The position numbers were made by a program, and so were the translations under genes. Of a stretch of DNA of 64,000 bases, positions 33,203 to 42,043 are shown piece by piece. This stretch comes from Streptomyces sp. WAC05374 (GTDB taxonomy: Bacteria; Actinomycetota; Actinomycetes; Streptomycetales; Streptomycetaceae), in the NCBI RefSeq assembly GCF_004353505.1, contig NZ_SMNQ01000006.1:62001-126000 (forward strand), read 5' to 3'. Position 1 is the first letter of the stretch. Every line of letters starts with the position of its first letter. Under the pieces are notes generated by a model. That model saw only the letters and a program-made list of their open reading frames with translations. It searched no databases and was not told the DNA's origin.

Positions 33203-34536
33203 CCGAGCCGGACGTCGACGGCGTCGAAGAAGCCCTCGCCCTGGTGGGGTCACCGGACCGGAAGCCCGAGCGGCACCGGGCCACGCCCTGGGCCGAGGCC
33301 AGGGCTCTCGCCGCACGCCTGGGCACGGCCCGTCCGCCCCGGACGCGGCGGATCGCCCTCGGGCAGGCGCTCGGCAGTGTCCTCGCCGAGCCGCTGACCG
33401 CGCTCACCGACCTGCCGTCGTTCGACACGTCGGCCATGGACGGATGGGCCGTCGCGGGACCCGGGCCCTGGGAGATCCGCGAAGGCGGTTCGATCCTGGC
33501 CGGGCACGCGCGGACGGACCCGCTCCCCGACGGCGAGGCGGTACGGATCGCCACCGGCGCCCGCGTACCCCCCGGCGCCACCGCCGTGATCCGCAGCGAG
33601 CACGCCCGCACCGACGCGACGGGCCGTCTGCACGCCCAGCGCGAGGTGACCCACGGCCAGGACATCCGGCCACGCGGCCAGGAGTGCCGCTCGGGTGACC
33701 GGATGCTGCCCGCCGCGACACCCGTCACCCCCGCCGTCCTCGGCCTGGCGGCGGCCGCCGGGTACGACGCGCTGCACACCGTCGAACGGCCGCGCGTCGA
33801 CGTCCTGGTGCTCGGCGACGAGCTGCTCACGACCGGCCTCCCGCACGACGGGCTCATCCGCGACGCGCTCGGCCCCATGCTCGCGCCCTGGCTGCGCGCC
33901 CTCGGGGCGGACGTGTCCGTGACCCGGCGCATCGGGGACGACGCCGAGGCGCTGTACGCGGCGGTGAGCGAGTCCGGGGCGGACGTGGTGATCACCACCG
34001 GCGGCACGGCGGCCGGGCCGGTGGACCATGTGCACCCCGTGCTCCGCAAGGCGGGCGCCGAACTGCTGGTCGACGGCGTGAAGGTCCGCCCGGGCCACCC
34101 GATGCTGCTGGCGCGGCTCACCCCGGCCACCTACCTGGTCGGCCTGCCCGGCAACCCGCTGGCGGCCGTCTCCGGCCTGCTCACGCTCGCCGAGCCGCTG
34201 CTCCGCGGCCTCGCCGGGCGCCGGGCCCCGGAGCCGTACCGGGCGGCCGTACGGGACGAGGTGCAGGGCCACCCGCACGACACCAGGCTCGTACCGGTCA
34301 CGCACGCGACCGGGCGCGGCACCACCGGGCCCGGCGCCACGGGGCGCGGCTCCGGACACGTCGTACCGCTGCACTACAACGGGCCGGCCATGCTGCGCGG
34401 GATAGCTGCGGCCGACGGGCTTGCGGTGGTCCCGCCCGGGGGCGCCGCGCCCGGTGCCGTACTGGAGATCCTCGACCTGCCCTGGGCTGTGGCCGGCGAG
34501 GGACGTTTCACGACCGACGAGGGGTGTTTCACGTGA
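33199..34536 (+). CDS. moeA: Molybdopterin molybdotransferase MoeA
   Basis: The 445-residue enzyme inserts molybdate into adenylated molybdopterin. Family motifs include LPSFDTSAMDGWAV, GEAVRIATGARVPPGATAVI, VVITTGGTAAGPVDHVHPVL and VRPGHPMLLARL with YLVGLPGNPLAAV. The stretch TGRGTTGPGATGRGSGH near residues 373-389 is a small Gly-rich insertion. ATG 33199 overlaps the mobA stop. Its last codons overlap the parS palindrome and the start of the channel gene. Confidence 0.93.
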   Translation: MTEPDVDGVEEALALVGSPDRKPERHRATPWAEARALAARLGTARPPRTRRIALGQALGSVLAEPLTALTDLPSFDTSAMDGWAVAGPGPWEIREGGSILAGHARTDPLPDGEAVRIATGARVPPGATAVIRSEHARTDATGRLHAQREVTHGQDIRPRGQECRSGDRMLPAATPVTPAVLGLAAAAGYDALHTVERPRVDVLVLGDELLTTGLPHDGLIRDALGPMLAPWLRALGADVSVTRRIGDDAEALYAAVSESGADVVITTGGTAAGPVDHVHPVLRKAGAELLVDGVKVRPGHPMLLARLTPATYLVGLPGNPLAAVSGLLTLAEPLLRGLAGRRAPEPYRAAVRDEVQGHPHDTRLVPVTHATGRGTTGPGATGRGSGHVVPLHYNGPAMLRGIAAADGLAVVPPGGAAPGAVLEILDLPWAVAGEGRFTTDEGCFT

Positions 34537-34539
34537 AAC
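34526..34539. promoter_or_regulatory. parS: parS centromere site (perfect palindrome)
   Basis: GTTTCACGTGAAAC is the exact 14-bp parS palindrome bound by ParB for origin segregation in Streptomyces. It overlaps the moeA stop and the GTG start of the channel gene. Streptomycetes carry many parS copies clustered around oriC, so this places the window in the origin-proximal core. Confidence 0.88.
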
Positions 34540-35615
34540 TTCCTGGCCAGGACGCGATGGCCCGCCGGGCCGAGGAGCAACTGGTGGGCGGCCAGATCCG
34601 GCTGCCGAACCCGATCATCCAGAAGCCGCTGCGGCAGGTGGGCACGCGGCTGCTGATGGCCCTGTGCGTCCTCCTGCTGACCGTGCTGATCGTGTACATC
34701 GACCGCGGCGGCTACCACGACAACGCCGACGAGAGCGTCGACTTCCTCGACGCCATCTACTACGCGACCGTGACCCTGTCGACGACGGGCTACGGCGACA
34801 TCGTTCCGCACAGTGACAGTGCGCGGCTCGTGAACGTGCTGCTGGTGACGCCGCTGCGCGTCCTGTTCCTGATCATCCTGGTCGGTACCACCCTCGAGGT
34901 CCTCACCCAACGGACCCGCGAGGAGTGGCGGCTCAACCGCTGGAGGGCCACCTTGCGTGACCACACCGTCATCATCGGCTTCGGTACGAAGGGCCGGTCG
35001 GCGATCCAGACGCTGTGCGCCACCGGTCTCAAGAGGGACCAGATCGTCATCGTCGACCCCAGCAGCAAGGTCATCGAGACGGCGAACGCGGACGGGTTCA
35101 CGGGCGTGATCGGTGACGCCACCCGGAGCGATGTGCTGCTCCGTGCCGAGGTGCAGCGCGCCCGGCAGATCGTCATCGCGACCCAGCGCGACGACACCGC
35201 GGTCCTGGTGACCCTGACAGCCCGCCAGCTCAACCGCGGCGCCAAGATCGTCGCGGCGGTACGGGAAGAGGAGAACGCCCCGCTGCTGCGCCAGTCGGGC
35301 GCGGACGCGGTGATCACCAGCGCGAGCGCGGCCGGCCGGCTGCTGGGCCTGTCCGTGCTGAGCCCCAGCGCGGGCACGGTGATGGAGGACCTGATCCAGC
35401 AGGGCAGCGGGCTGGACCTGGTCGAACGGCCGGTCATAAAGGCCGAGGTGGGCAAGAACGTGCGCGAGACGGACGACCTGGTGATCAGCGTCCTGCGCGG
35501 GCACCGGCTGCTCAGCTACGACGATCCGGCGGCGAGCCCGCTCCAGTTGACCGACCGTCTGATCACCATCGTCCGGGCGACCAGCGTGCCGCCGCTGAGC
35601 ACACCCCCGGAGTAG
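34533..35615 (+). CDS. Two-TM potassium channel with RCK/TrkA-N domain
   Basis: The 360-residue protein has TM1 (LLMALCVLLLTVLIVYI), a pore loop with filter TTGYGD (residues 84-89), TM2 (VTPLRVLFLIILVGTTLEVL) and a cytosolic Rossmann-type RCK domain (HTVIIGFGTKGRSAIQTL) followed by a C-terminal regulatory lobe. It should form tetrameric K+ channels gated by nucleotide or ion binding. GTG 34533 overlaps the moeA stop and has GAGGGG 8 bases upstream. ATG 34557 is an alternative that would remove the parS half-site from coding sequence. Confidence 0.9.
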   Translation: MKLPGQDAMARRAEEQLVGGQIRLPNPIIQKPLRQVGTRLLMALCVLLLTVLIVYIDRGGYHDNADESVDFLDAIYYATVTLSTTGYGDIVPHSDSARLVNVLLVTPLRVLFLIILVGTTLEVLTQRTREEWRLNRWRATLRDHTVIIGFGTKGRSAIQTLCATGLKRDQIVIVDPSSKVIETANADGFTGVIGDATRSDVLLRAEVQRARQIVIATQRDDTAVLVTLTARQLNRGAKIVAAVREEENAPLLRQSGADAVITSASAAGRLLGLSVLSPSAGTVMEDLIQQGSGLDLVERPVIKAEVGKNVRETDDLVISVLRGHRLLSYDDPAASPLQLTDRLITIVRATSVPPLSTPPE

Positions 35616-35625
35616 CCTCGCGGCC

Positions 35626-36612
35626 ATGCATGCGATCACGATTCCCGAACCCGGTGGCCCCGAGGCGCTCGTCTGGGCCGAGGTACCCGATCCCGTGCCC
35701 GGCGCGGGCGAGGTCCTCGTCGAAGTGGCGGCGAGCGCCGTCAACCGCGCCGACCTCCTGCAACGCCAGGGCTTCTACAACCCGCCGCCCGGCGCGTCCC
35801 CGTACCCCGGTCTGGAATGCTCCGGCCGCGTCGCCGCCCTCGGGCCGGGCGTGAGCGGGTGGGCCGTCGGCGACGAGGTGTGCGCGCTGCTGGCGGGCGG
35901 TGGCTACGCCGAGAAGGTCACCGTGCCAGTGGGGCAGTTGCTTCCCGTGCCGGACGGCGTGGACCTGGTGACGGCGGCGGCGCTGCCGGAGGTCACCGCC
36001 ACGGTCTGGTCGAACGTCTTCATGGTGGCCCATCTGCGGCCGGGCGAGACGCTGCTGGTGCACGGCGGCGCGAGCGGCATCGGCACGATGGCCGTCCAGC
36101 TCGCCAAGGCGGTGGGCGCACGGGTCGCGGTGACGGCGGGCGGCCCCGAGAAGCTGGCGCGCTGCGCCGAGCTGGGCGCGGACGTCCTGATCGACTACCG
36201 CGAGCAGGACTTCGTCGAGGAGGTGCACAAGGCGACGGACGGGGCGGGCGCGGACGTCATCCTCGACATCATGGGCGCCAAGTACCTCGAGCGGAACGTG
36301 AAGGCCCTCGCCGTGAACGGCCGCCTCGCGGTGATCGGCCTCCAGGGCGGGCGGAAGGCGGAGCTGGACCTGAGCGCCCTGCTGAACAAGCGGGCCGCGA
36401 TCACGGCGACGTCGCTGCGCAAGCGGCCGCTGGACGAGAAGACGGCGATCATCGCGGCGGTGCGCGAGCATGTGTGGCCGCTGATCGGCTCGGGCGCGAT
36501 CCGCCCGGTGGTGGACCGCACCTACCCCATGCCGGAGGCCCCGGAGGCCCACCGGACGCTGGAGACCAGCTCCCACGTCGGCAAGGTCCTGCTGGTCACC
36601 CCGACGGCGTAA
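35626..36612 (+). CDS. Zinc-independent quinone oxidoreductase (MDR superfamily)
   Basis: The 328-residue protein starts MHAITIPEPGGPEALVWAEVPDPVPGAGEVLV. It has the quinone reductase pattern AVNRADLLQRQGFYNPPPGASPYPGLECSG and the NADPH-binding VHGGASGIGTMAVQLAKAVG. It probably reduces quinones or enones with NADPH (TIGR02824-type PIG3 family). ATG 35626 lies 10 bases after the channel stop. A block of CCGGCCGCG-type repeats (36616-36718) and a hairpin follow. Confidence 0.9.
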   Translation: MHAITIPEPGGPEALVWAEVPDPVPGAGEVLVEVAASAVNRADLLQRQGFYNPPPGASPYPGLECSGRVAALGPGVSGWAVGDEVCALLAGGGYAEKVTVPVGQLLPVPDGVDLVTAAALPEVTATVWSNVFMVAHLRPGETLLVHGGASGIGTMAVQLAKAVGARVAVTAGGPEKLARCAELGADVLIDYREQDFVEEVHKATDGAGADVILDIMGAKYLERNVKALAVNGRLAVIGLQGGRKAELDLSALLNKRAAITATSLRKRPLDEKTAIIAAVREHVWPLIGSGAIRPVVDRTYPMPEAPEAHRTLETSSHVGKVLLVTPTA

Positions 36613-36718
36613 CCCCGACGGTGAGCACCGGCCGCGCAACCCCGGCCGCATGCCGCCGGCCGCGTCACGCCCGGAGCCCGGCCGCGCCACGCCCGGCGTA
36701 CGCCCCCGGCCGCGCCGA

Positions 36719-36746
36719 GGCCCGGCACACGCACGTGTGCCGGGCC
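36719..36746. terminator. Terminator between convergent quinone oxidoreductase and bpa
   Basis: A 12-bp stem (GGCCCGGCACAC and complement) with loop GCAC lies between the convergent stops 36612 and 36779. Confidence 0.82.
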
Positions 36747-36778
36747 CGCGTCGTCGCCGGTGGACGCCTGGTGGACGC

Positions 36779-37327
36779 CTACAGATACGGACCCGAGCGG
36801 ATCGCACCGTGGCCGCGTCCGTGCTCGTCGTCCTCGTCCGTCGGCGCGCCCGGGGGCAGCGCCCGGCGCATCTGCTCCAGTTGGGCACGGGCCGCCATCT
36901 GCTGGGCGAACAGCGCCGTCTGGATGCCGTGGAACAGGCCCTCGAGCCAGCCCACCAACTGGGCCTGCGCGATGCGCAGTTCCGCTTCCGAGGGGATGGC
37001 CTCGTCCGTGAAGGGCAGGGAGAGCCGCTCGAGCTCCTCCACCAGCTCCGGAGCCAGGCCGTCCTCCAGCTCCTTCACCGAACTGGCGTGGATCTCCTTC
37101 AGGCGTACCCGGCTGGCCTCGTCGAGAGGAGCCGCGCGGACTTCTTCCAGAAGCTGCTTGATCATGCTGCCGATGCGCATGACCTTGGCAGGCTGTTCGA
37201 CCATTTCCGTCACCGGGACCTCGCGCGACTCGTCGTCACCGTCACCGCCGCCGAGCGCCATGCCGTCCTGTCCTACGACCAGGATCTGGGGGTTCTCATG
37301 CGACCGTTCATTCCTCGGCATCTCCAT
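36779..37327 (-). CDS. bpa: Bacterial proteasome activator (Bpa/PafE)
   Basis: The 182-residue helical protein forms a ring that opens the 20S proteasome gate without ATP. The conserved core is VMRIGSMIKQLLEEVRAAPLDEASRVRLKEIHASSVKELEDGLAPELVEELERLSLPF, followed by AQAQLVGWLEGLFHGIQTALFAQQMAARAQLEQMRRALP. The C-terminus RSGPYL provides the gate-opening GxYL tail. ATG 37327 (MEMPRNERS) has GAGAG at 10 bases; ATG 37336 is too close to it. It stands alone, with the convergent quinone oxidoreductase on one side. Confidence 0.93.
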   Translation of the reverse strand: MEMPRNERSHENPQILVVGQDGMALGGGDGDDESREVPVTEMVEQPAKVMRIGSMIKQLLEEVRAAPLDEASRVRLKEIHASSVKELEDGLAPELVEELERLSLPFTDEAIPSEAELRIAQAQLVGWLEGLFHGIQTALFAQQMAARAQLEQMRRALPPGAPTDEDDEHGRGHGAIRSGPYL

Positions 37328-37482
37328 GCCAGCCATTCTCTCGCACAGATGCGTCACCACACGGTCTGCCCCCGTACGCGGGTGATCCACCCTCGTACGG
37401 GGGCAAAGCCGGGACAAGGCCGGGACAAGGCCGGGGGCCGGGCCCTCGGCCGAGCCCGGGCGAGCCGTGCGGAACGTGCCGC

Positions 37483-40347
37483 TTACGTCGCCGCGCGGCG
37501 GGCCAGCGCCCCGCGCGAGCGCGTGACCAGGGCGGCCAGGACCGCTGCCCCCAGCGGGACGGCGATCAGCAGGGCACCCAGCGTCTCCCACGGGATGATG
37601 ATCGGCACGTGCGGCATGTCCGGCGCGGCGCCCTGGTCCAGAGCCTGCTGGTACCAGCTCATCTCCTGGCGCCGCTCGGTCAGCCGCAGCCCGATCGCCG
37701 GCAGGACGCCCGCCGCCGAACCGAGCAGCACGCCCATCACGGCGACCACCCCGCACTGGAAGCCGCTCAGGGTCCGGCGCACGCGCGGCGGCGCACCGAC
37801 CGCGGCGAGCGTCTTCAGGTCGGCCTCCGCGTCGGCCTGGGCCAGACCGGTGGCGATACCGGCCGCGCCGATGGTGATCAGCCCCGCGAAGACCATCAGC
37901 GACAGCAGGACGATGCTGTTCTCGCTGACGAAGCCCTCCTCCAGGTGGAGGTCGACCCCGGCGCCCGTGGTCGCGAGTTCGGCGTCCAGCTTCTGGCGCT
38001 GCTCGGTGCTGGGCATCGTGTCCGTCGAGAAGAAGGCGCCGAGCGGAACCGTCGCGATGCCCGCCGCCTTGGCCGCGGCCGGTGGGACGATGCCCGACAG
38101 GCCGTACGCCTCGGTGCCCCGGGCCGGCTGGTAGGTGGCGAACTCGGTGACCTTGCCCGGCGGCTCCTTGCCCTGGGCCATGGCCTCCTCCGCCTTCGCG
38201 GAGTCCGTGATCAGCTTGATGCCCACCTTGCCGCCGGCATTCACCAGCACACGGGAGAAGACCACGACCTTGCCGTCGGCCAGCGCCTTCTCGGCCGCCG
38301 CGTCCTTGATCCCGAGCACCTTCAGCAGCTTGGCGTCACCGACGATCAGCCCGCTCTCGGTGTACGACATGTCCGGCTGCTCCTTGCAGCGCCAGTCCTC
38401 GCCGAGCTTGCGGCGCTCCTCCTTGGTGTACTTCTCCGCCGGGTCCGAACCGTCGGGCGTGGTCGCCCAGAGCGGGCACATGTTGGCCTTGGGCGTGACC
38501 AGTTCGTGGCGGCCGCAGCCCTCGCCCTGCCCGTACATCTCGCAGTTGGCGTTGCCCACCACGATGCGTTCCACGTCCGCCCGGACGTCGACGGGGAAGT
38601 TCTTCTGGACGGCGTCGCGCACCGCCGGGACGTCCCGGCCGCCGCCCTCGCCGACCAGGACGGAGACCGCCCCGTGCGGCAGCCGGGCCTCGTACGCCGC
38701 ACGCTGCTGGGCCTCGCTGCTCACCTCGTACGTGGCCACGGCCACCGTGCCCGCGACCGCGGCCAGTACGGCGGCGACGGCCGGAGCCGTACGCCCCCGG
38801 TTGCGCACCGCGTCCCGCAGCGCCAGGCGCGGCGAGAGCGGGAGCCAGCGGCCCGCGCGGCCGAACAGGCCCACCAGGGCCGGGGTCATCGCGACGACAC
38901 CCAGCTCGGCGATGGCGCTGCCGCCCGCGACGATGATGAACTGGTCCGAGAAGACGGACCCGTACAGCGCGATCGCGGCACCCAGCAGGGTGGCGATCAG
39001 GCCGATCACGGGCAGTACCCGGCTGCTGCGGCGCACCCCGCGGCGGCCGGTGAGCGAGGCGAGGACCGTCTGACGGGACGCGGTGACGGCCGGGACGACC
39101 GCGGCCAGCAGGCCGGTCAGCACGGCCAGCAGACCGATGCCGAGCAGCTCCAGCGGCCGGACGTCGAAGGCGCCGAAGCGCTGGCCCATGTAGTCCTCCA
39201 GCACCGGCTGGAGCAGGAGCGTCAGGACCACGCCGAGGACCGTGCCCACCACGGCCGCGGCGACACCGATCACCAGGCCGCCGGCCAGGACGATCGCCCT
39301 GATGTGCCGGCGGTCACCGCCGTTGGCACCGACCAGCCCGAGCTGGCGCCGCGAGCGGCGGGCACCGACGGCGAACGCGGGGCCCGCCAGCAGGCAGATC
39401 TCCAGCATCGCCAGGCCGATGACCGTTCCGGCGGCGGCGAGCGCGGCGGCCTTCGCGGCCGTGCTGTCACCGTAGTTGCCCCAGCCCTCCTGCTGGAACA
39501 TCGGTACGTCGGCATCGGCCGGCGGGTCGAGCGCGACCGCACGCGACTGCACCGCGACACCCTTGGTGTTGACCTCCTTGACCATGTTCCACGTGAAACC
39601 GTCCGTGCCCGCCGAACGGGGCAGGGTCAGCAGATGCGTGGTGGTCGGATTCGCGCCGGGCAGACCCGCCGCTTCCAGCGCCTTGTCCAGGGGGGCCAGG
39701 AACGCCCCCGGCAGCGCGTTGACCTGGTCGCTGCGGAGGTCGTCGGGCAGCTCGTACGCGCCCACGATCCGGTACTCGCGGTCGAGGCCGCGTGCGGCCA
39801 GGGTGGAGCCGACCCGGAGCCCGCCGGCCTCCAGGAAGTGCGTGGTGGCGGCGACTTCGTCGGCCTTCTGGGGGAACCGGCCGTCCTGGAGGGACATGAT
39901 GCCCTTGGCCATCGGGTCGGTCGCCTTCAGCTCCCGGATCTCCGTCTGGAGCAGACCGTGGGCGGTGCGCAGCTTCCCGACGCCGACCGTGTCCTGAAGG
40001 ACCGTGGAGCCCGCGGGGAACACCTTCGTGACGTCCGTCTTGCCCTCGGGCCACGGCTTGTCGCTGAAGTCGCCCACCGGCACGGTGTAGTCGTCGATCG
40101 GGTGCTGGTAGATCGGCACCCCGCCGTAACCGGAGTCGGAGATGCGCGCGTCGGCGGCACCGATCGACCGGGCCATCCGCTCCTCGGTGGACAACTCCGA
40201 GCTGCGCAGCGTCAGATCGGCCGCGCTGACGCCCAGGATGGGCAGGGCGATCATCGCGAGGACGAGGAAGCTGCGGCCCTTGTAGCGCCAGGCGTCGCGG
40301 CGGGCGATGCGCACCGCGGCGCGCCATGAGTGGAACCAGTTGTTCAC
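37483..40347 (-). CDS. ABC transporter permease, FtsX family
   Basis: The 954-residue membrane protein has a first helix near residues 26-45, a large extracytoplasmic region, a block of helices in the middle (AAGTVIGLAMLEICLLAGPAFAVGARRSRRQLGL and following), a second large external region containing a four-cysteine stretch (NCEMYGQGEGCGRHE...), and a final helix block (VLLSLMVFAGLITIGAAGIATGL and ALLIAVPLGAAVLAALV). Two FtsX domains are typical of MacB/LolE-type or antimicrobial-peptide exporters. The start is GTG 40347, overlapping the ATPase stop (GTGA). Its coding sequence contains a parS-like site. Confidence 0.88.
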   Translation of the reverse strand: MNNWFHSWRAAVRIARRDAWRYKGRSFLVLAMIALPILGVSAADLTLRSSELSTEERMARSIGAADARISDSGYGGVPIYQHPIDDYTVPVGDFSDKPWPEGKTDVTKVFPAGSTVLQDTVGVGKLRTAHGLLQTEIRELKATDPMAKGIMSLQDGRFPQKADEVAATTHFLEAGGLRVGSTLAARGLDREYRIVGAYELPDDLRSDQVNALPGAFLAPLDKALEAAGLPGANPTTTHLLTLPRSAGTDGFTWNMVKEVNTKGVAVQSRAVALDPPADADVPMFQQEGWGNYGDSTAAKAAALAAAGTVIGLAMLEICLLAGPAFAVGARRSRRQLGLVGANGGDRRHIRAIVLAGGLVIGVAAAVVGTVLGVVLTLLLQPVLEDYMGQRFGAFDVRPLELLGIGLLAVLTGLLAAVVPAVTASRQTVLASLTGRRGVRRSSRVLPVIGLIATLLGAAIALYGSVFSDQFIIVAGGSAIAELGVVAMTPALVGLFGRAGRWLPLSPRLALRDAVRNRGRTAPAVAAVLAAVAGTVAVATYEVSSEAQQRAAYEARLPHGAVSVLVGEGGGRDVPAVRDAVQKNFPVDVRADVERIVVGNANCEMYGQGEGCGRHELVTPKANMCPLWATTPDGSDPAEKYTKEERRKLGEDWRCKEQPDMSYTESGLIVGDAKLLKVLGIKDAAAEKALADGKVVVFSRVLVNAGGKVGIKLITDSAKAEEAMAQGKEPPGKVTEFATYQPARGTEAYGLSGIVPPAAAKAAGIATVPLGAFFSTDTMPSTEQRQKLDAELATTGAGVDLHLEEGFVSENSIVLLSLMVFAGLITIGAAGIATGLAQADAEADLKTLAAVGAPPRVRRTLSGFQCGVVAVMGVLLGSAAGVLPAIGLRLTERRQEMSWYQQALDQGAAPDMPHVPIIIPWETLGALLIAVPLGAAVLAALVTRSRGALARRAAT
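39586..39599. promoter_or_regulatory. parS: Second parS-like site inside permease gene
   Basis: GTTCCACGTGAAAC matches the 14-bp parS palindrome at 13 positions (T to C at the fourth base). It encodes Phe-Thr-Trp-Asn of the permease on the - strand. Single-mismatch parS copies are common in streptomycetes. Confidence 0.65.
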
Positions 40348-41108
40348 CGCTCGGCCGCCTGGCCCGTGAGCAGGGAGTCCGCGTCACTGCGCATGGTCTG
40401 GTCGACCACCGCGCCGTCCCGCAGGAACACCACGCGGTCGGCCCAGGCCGCGAACCGGGGCTCGTGGGTGACCAGGACACCCGCCGCGCCCTTGTCGCAG
40501 CGTGCGCGCAGCAGGGCGAGCACGGACTCGCCGGTCTCGGAGTCCAGGGCGCCGGTCGGCTCGTCGGCGAGGACCAGCCGCCGGTCGCCGACCAGGGCCC
40601 GGGCTATCGCCACGCGCTGCTGCTGGCCGCCGGACATCTCGTCGGGGAACCGGTCGGCGAGGTGCCGCAGGTCCATCTCCTCGAGCGCGGCGACGGCCTC
40701 GGCGCGCGCCTTGCGGGCGGAGACGCCGTCGAGTTCGCGCGGGAGGGCGACGTTCTCGGCGGCGGTGAGCGCGGGGATGAGGTTGTAGTCCTGGAAGACG
40801 TACCCGATGCTGCGGCGGCGCAGGGCGGCGAGCGTCTTGCGGTCGGCGGCGGTGATGTCGGTGTTCTCCACGATCACCCGGCCGGAGCTCGGGGTGTCGA
40901 GGCCGCCCGCGATGGTGAGCAGGGTGGACTTGCCCGAGCCGGACGGGCCCATGACGGCCACCAGCTCACCGGGGAAGACGCTGAGGTCGATCCCGCGCAG
41001 GGCGTGCACCTCGGTGGCCCCCGAGCCATGGACACGGGTGAGGTTCTGGAGTTGCAGGACGGGCTGCGGCGCCTGCGGGGACGGGTGTGCTGACGATGAC
41101 GATGACAT
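40344..41108 (-). CDS. ABC transporter ATP-binding protein (MacB/LolD type)
   Basis: The 254-residue ATPase has Walker A GPSGSGKST (residues 54-62), the Q-loop FQDYN, signature MSGGQQQRVAIARAL, Walker B RLVLADEPTGALD and the switch His in VTHEPRF. It drives the permease encoded by the overlapping next gene. ATG 41108 (MSSSSSAH) is preceded by AAGGGGGAAC. The gene follows padR on the same strand after 124 bases, so the exporter is probably under PadR control. Confidence 0.93.
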   Translation of the reverse strand: MSSSSSAHPSPQAPQPVLQLQNLTRVHGSGATEVHALRGIDLSVFPGELVAVMGPSGSGKSTLLTIAGGLDTPSSGRVIVENTDITAADRKTLAALRRRSIGYVFQDYNLIPALTAAENVALPRELDGVSARKARAEAVAALEEMDLRHLADRFPDEMSGGQQQRVAIARALVGDRRLVLADEPTGALDSETGESVLALLRARCDKGAAGVLVTHEPRFAAWADRVVFLRDGAVVDQTMRSDADSLLTGQAAER

Positions 41109-41232
41109 GAAGAGGGTTCCCCCTTGGGCGTACGCGTGCGGCGACAGGCGTACGGAGCGGATCGGTACGGGTGGGTGGGTGCGTCCGCCGGTCAGCGCTG
41201 GGGAGCGCCGTGGCGGTCGCCGCTCGGGCCTG

Positions 41233-41946
41233 TCACGTCCCCGGCCGGGGCGCCACCCGGCTCGGCTGGGGCACGTGCGGGGGTACGGCCCGGTCGGCGC
41301 CACCGGCCGGGGTGGTCGTCCCAGCGGCCGGTGTGGTCGTGTGACCGGTCGGTGTGGTCGTGCCACCGGCGGGGCCGGCGGGGCCGGCGGACCGGTGGTG
41401 CGTGGCCGAGAGCCGGATCAGCCGGGCTTCGCAGTGGTCCAGCCACCGCGCTTCGGCCTCCGTCTGAAAGATGAGCTGTTCCAGGACGAGCAGCCAGGCA
41501 ACGTCGTCCCGTTCGCGCGCCGTCCCGCTCTCCAGGGCGGTGATGGCCTGCGCCTTGAGCCGGGTGTAGTCCTGCATCGCCTTGATGGTGTGGCGGCGCT
41601 GGGACTGGATGACGTCGCGGATGTCGACACCGGGGGCGCCGACCGCCATGGCGAGCTTGATGGCCAGTTCGTCGCGGGCGGGGCTGGTGCGGTCGACGGG
41701 TTTCTCGAACCAGGCCCGCAGCTCCTCGCGGCCCGTGTCGGTGATCGCGTACAGCGCGTGCCCCGCCTCGTCCTCACCGCCCTGCTCGATCAGCCCGTCA
41801 CGCTCCAGCCGGCTGAGCGTCGTGTAGACCTGGCCCACGTTGAGCGGCCAGGTCGAGCCGGTGCGCGACTCGAACTCCGTACGGAGCTGGGAGCCGTAGC
41901 GCGGACCGTGTTCGAGGAGGGCGAGGAGCCCGTGGCGGATGGACAT
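41233..41946 (-). CDS. PadR-family transcriptional regulator
   Basis: The 237-residue protein has an N-terminal winged helix (SIRHGLLALLEHGPRYGSQLRTEFESRTGSTWPLNVGQVYTTLSRLERDGLIEQ) typical of PadR, and a helical C-terminal dimerisation part. The last 45 or so residues are an unusual Thr/Pro/Gly/Ala repeat (GGTTTPTGHTTTPAAGTTTPAGG) encoded by a short DNA repeat at about 41297-41372. ATG 41946 lies inside a strong dyad, so autorepression by roadblock is likely. PadR proteins commonly control the adjacent ABC exporter in response to toxic compounds. Confidence 0.9.
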   Translation of the reverse strand: MSIRHGLLALLEHGPRYGSQLRTEFESRTGSTWPLNVGQVYTTLSRLERDGLIEQGGEDEAGHALYAITDTGREELRAWFEKPVDRTSPARDELAIKLAMAVGAPGVDIRDVIQSQRRHTIKAMQDYTRLKAQAITALESGTARERDDVAWLLVLEQLIFQTEAEARWLDHCEARLIRLSATHHRSAGPAGPAGGTTTPTGHTTTPAAGTTTPAGGADRAVPPHVPQPSRVAPRPGT

Positions 41947-41968
41947 ACTCAGTATGTATACCGAGTAT
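41945..41968. promoter_or_regulatory. PadR operator over the padR start codon
   Basis: ATACTCAGTATG / TATACCGAGTAT form a near-perfect dyad (arms ATACTC-R-GTAT) in otherwise very GC-rich DNA. Its left end covers the first bases of the padR start codon. AT-rich dyads of this kind are typical PadR sites. Confidence 0.75.
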
Positions 41969-42043
41969 GCCGAGGCCGACAAGCGTCCTGAGAGGGACCC
42001 GCGACGTCCGTCTCAAGGGGGACGGCAGGGCGGTTCCATACGG

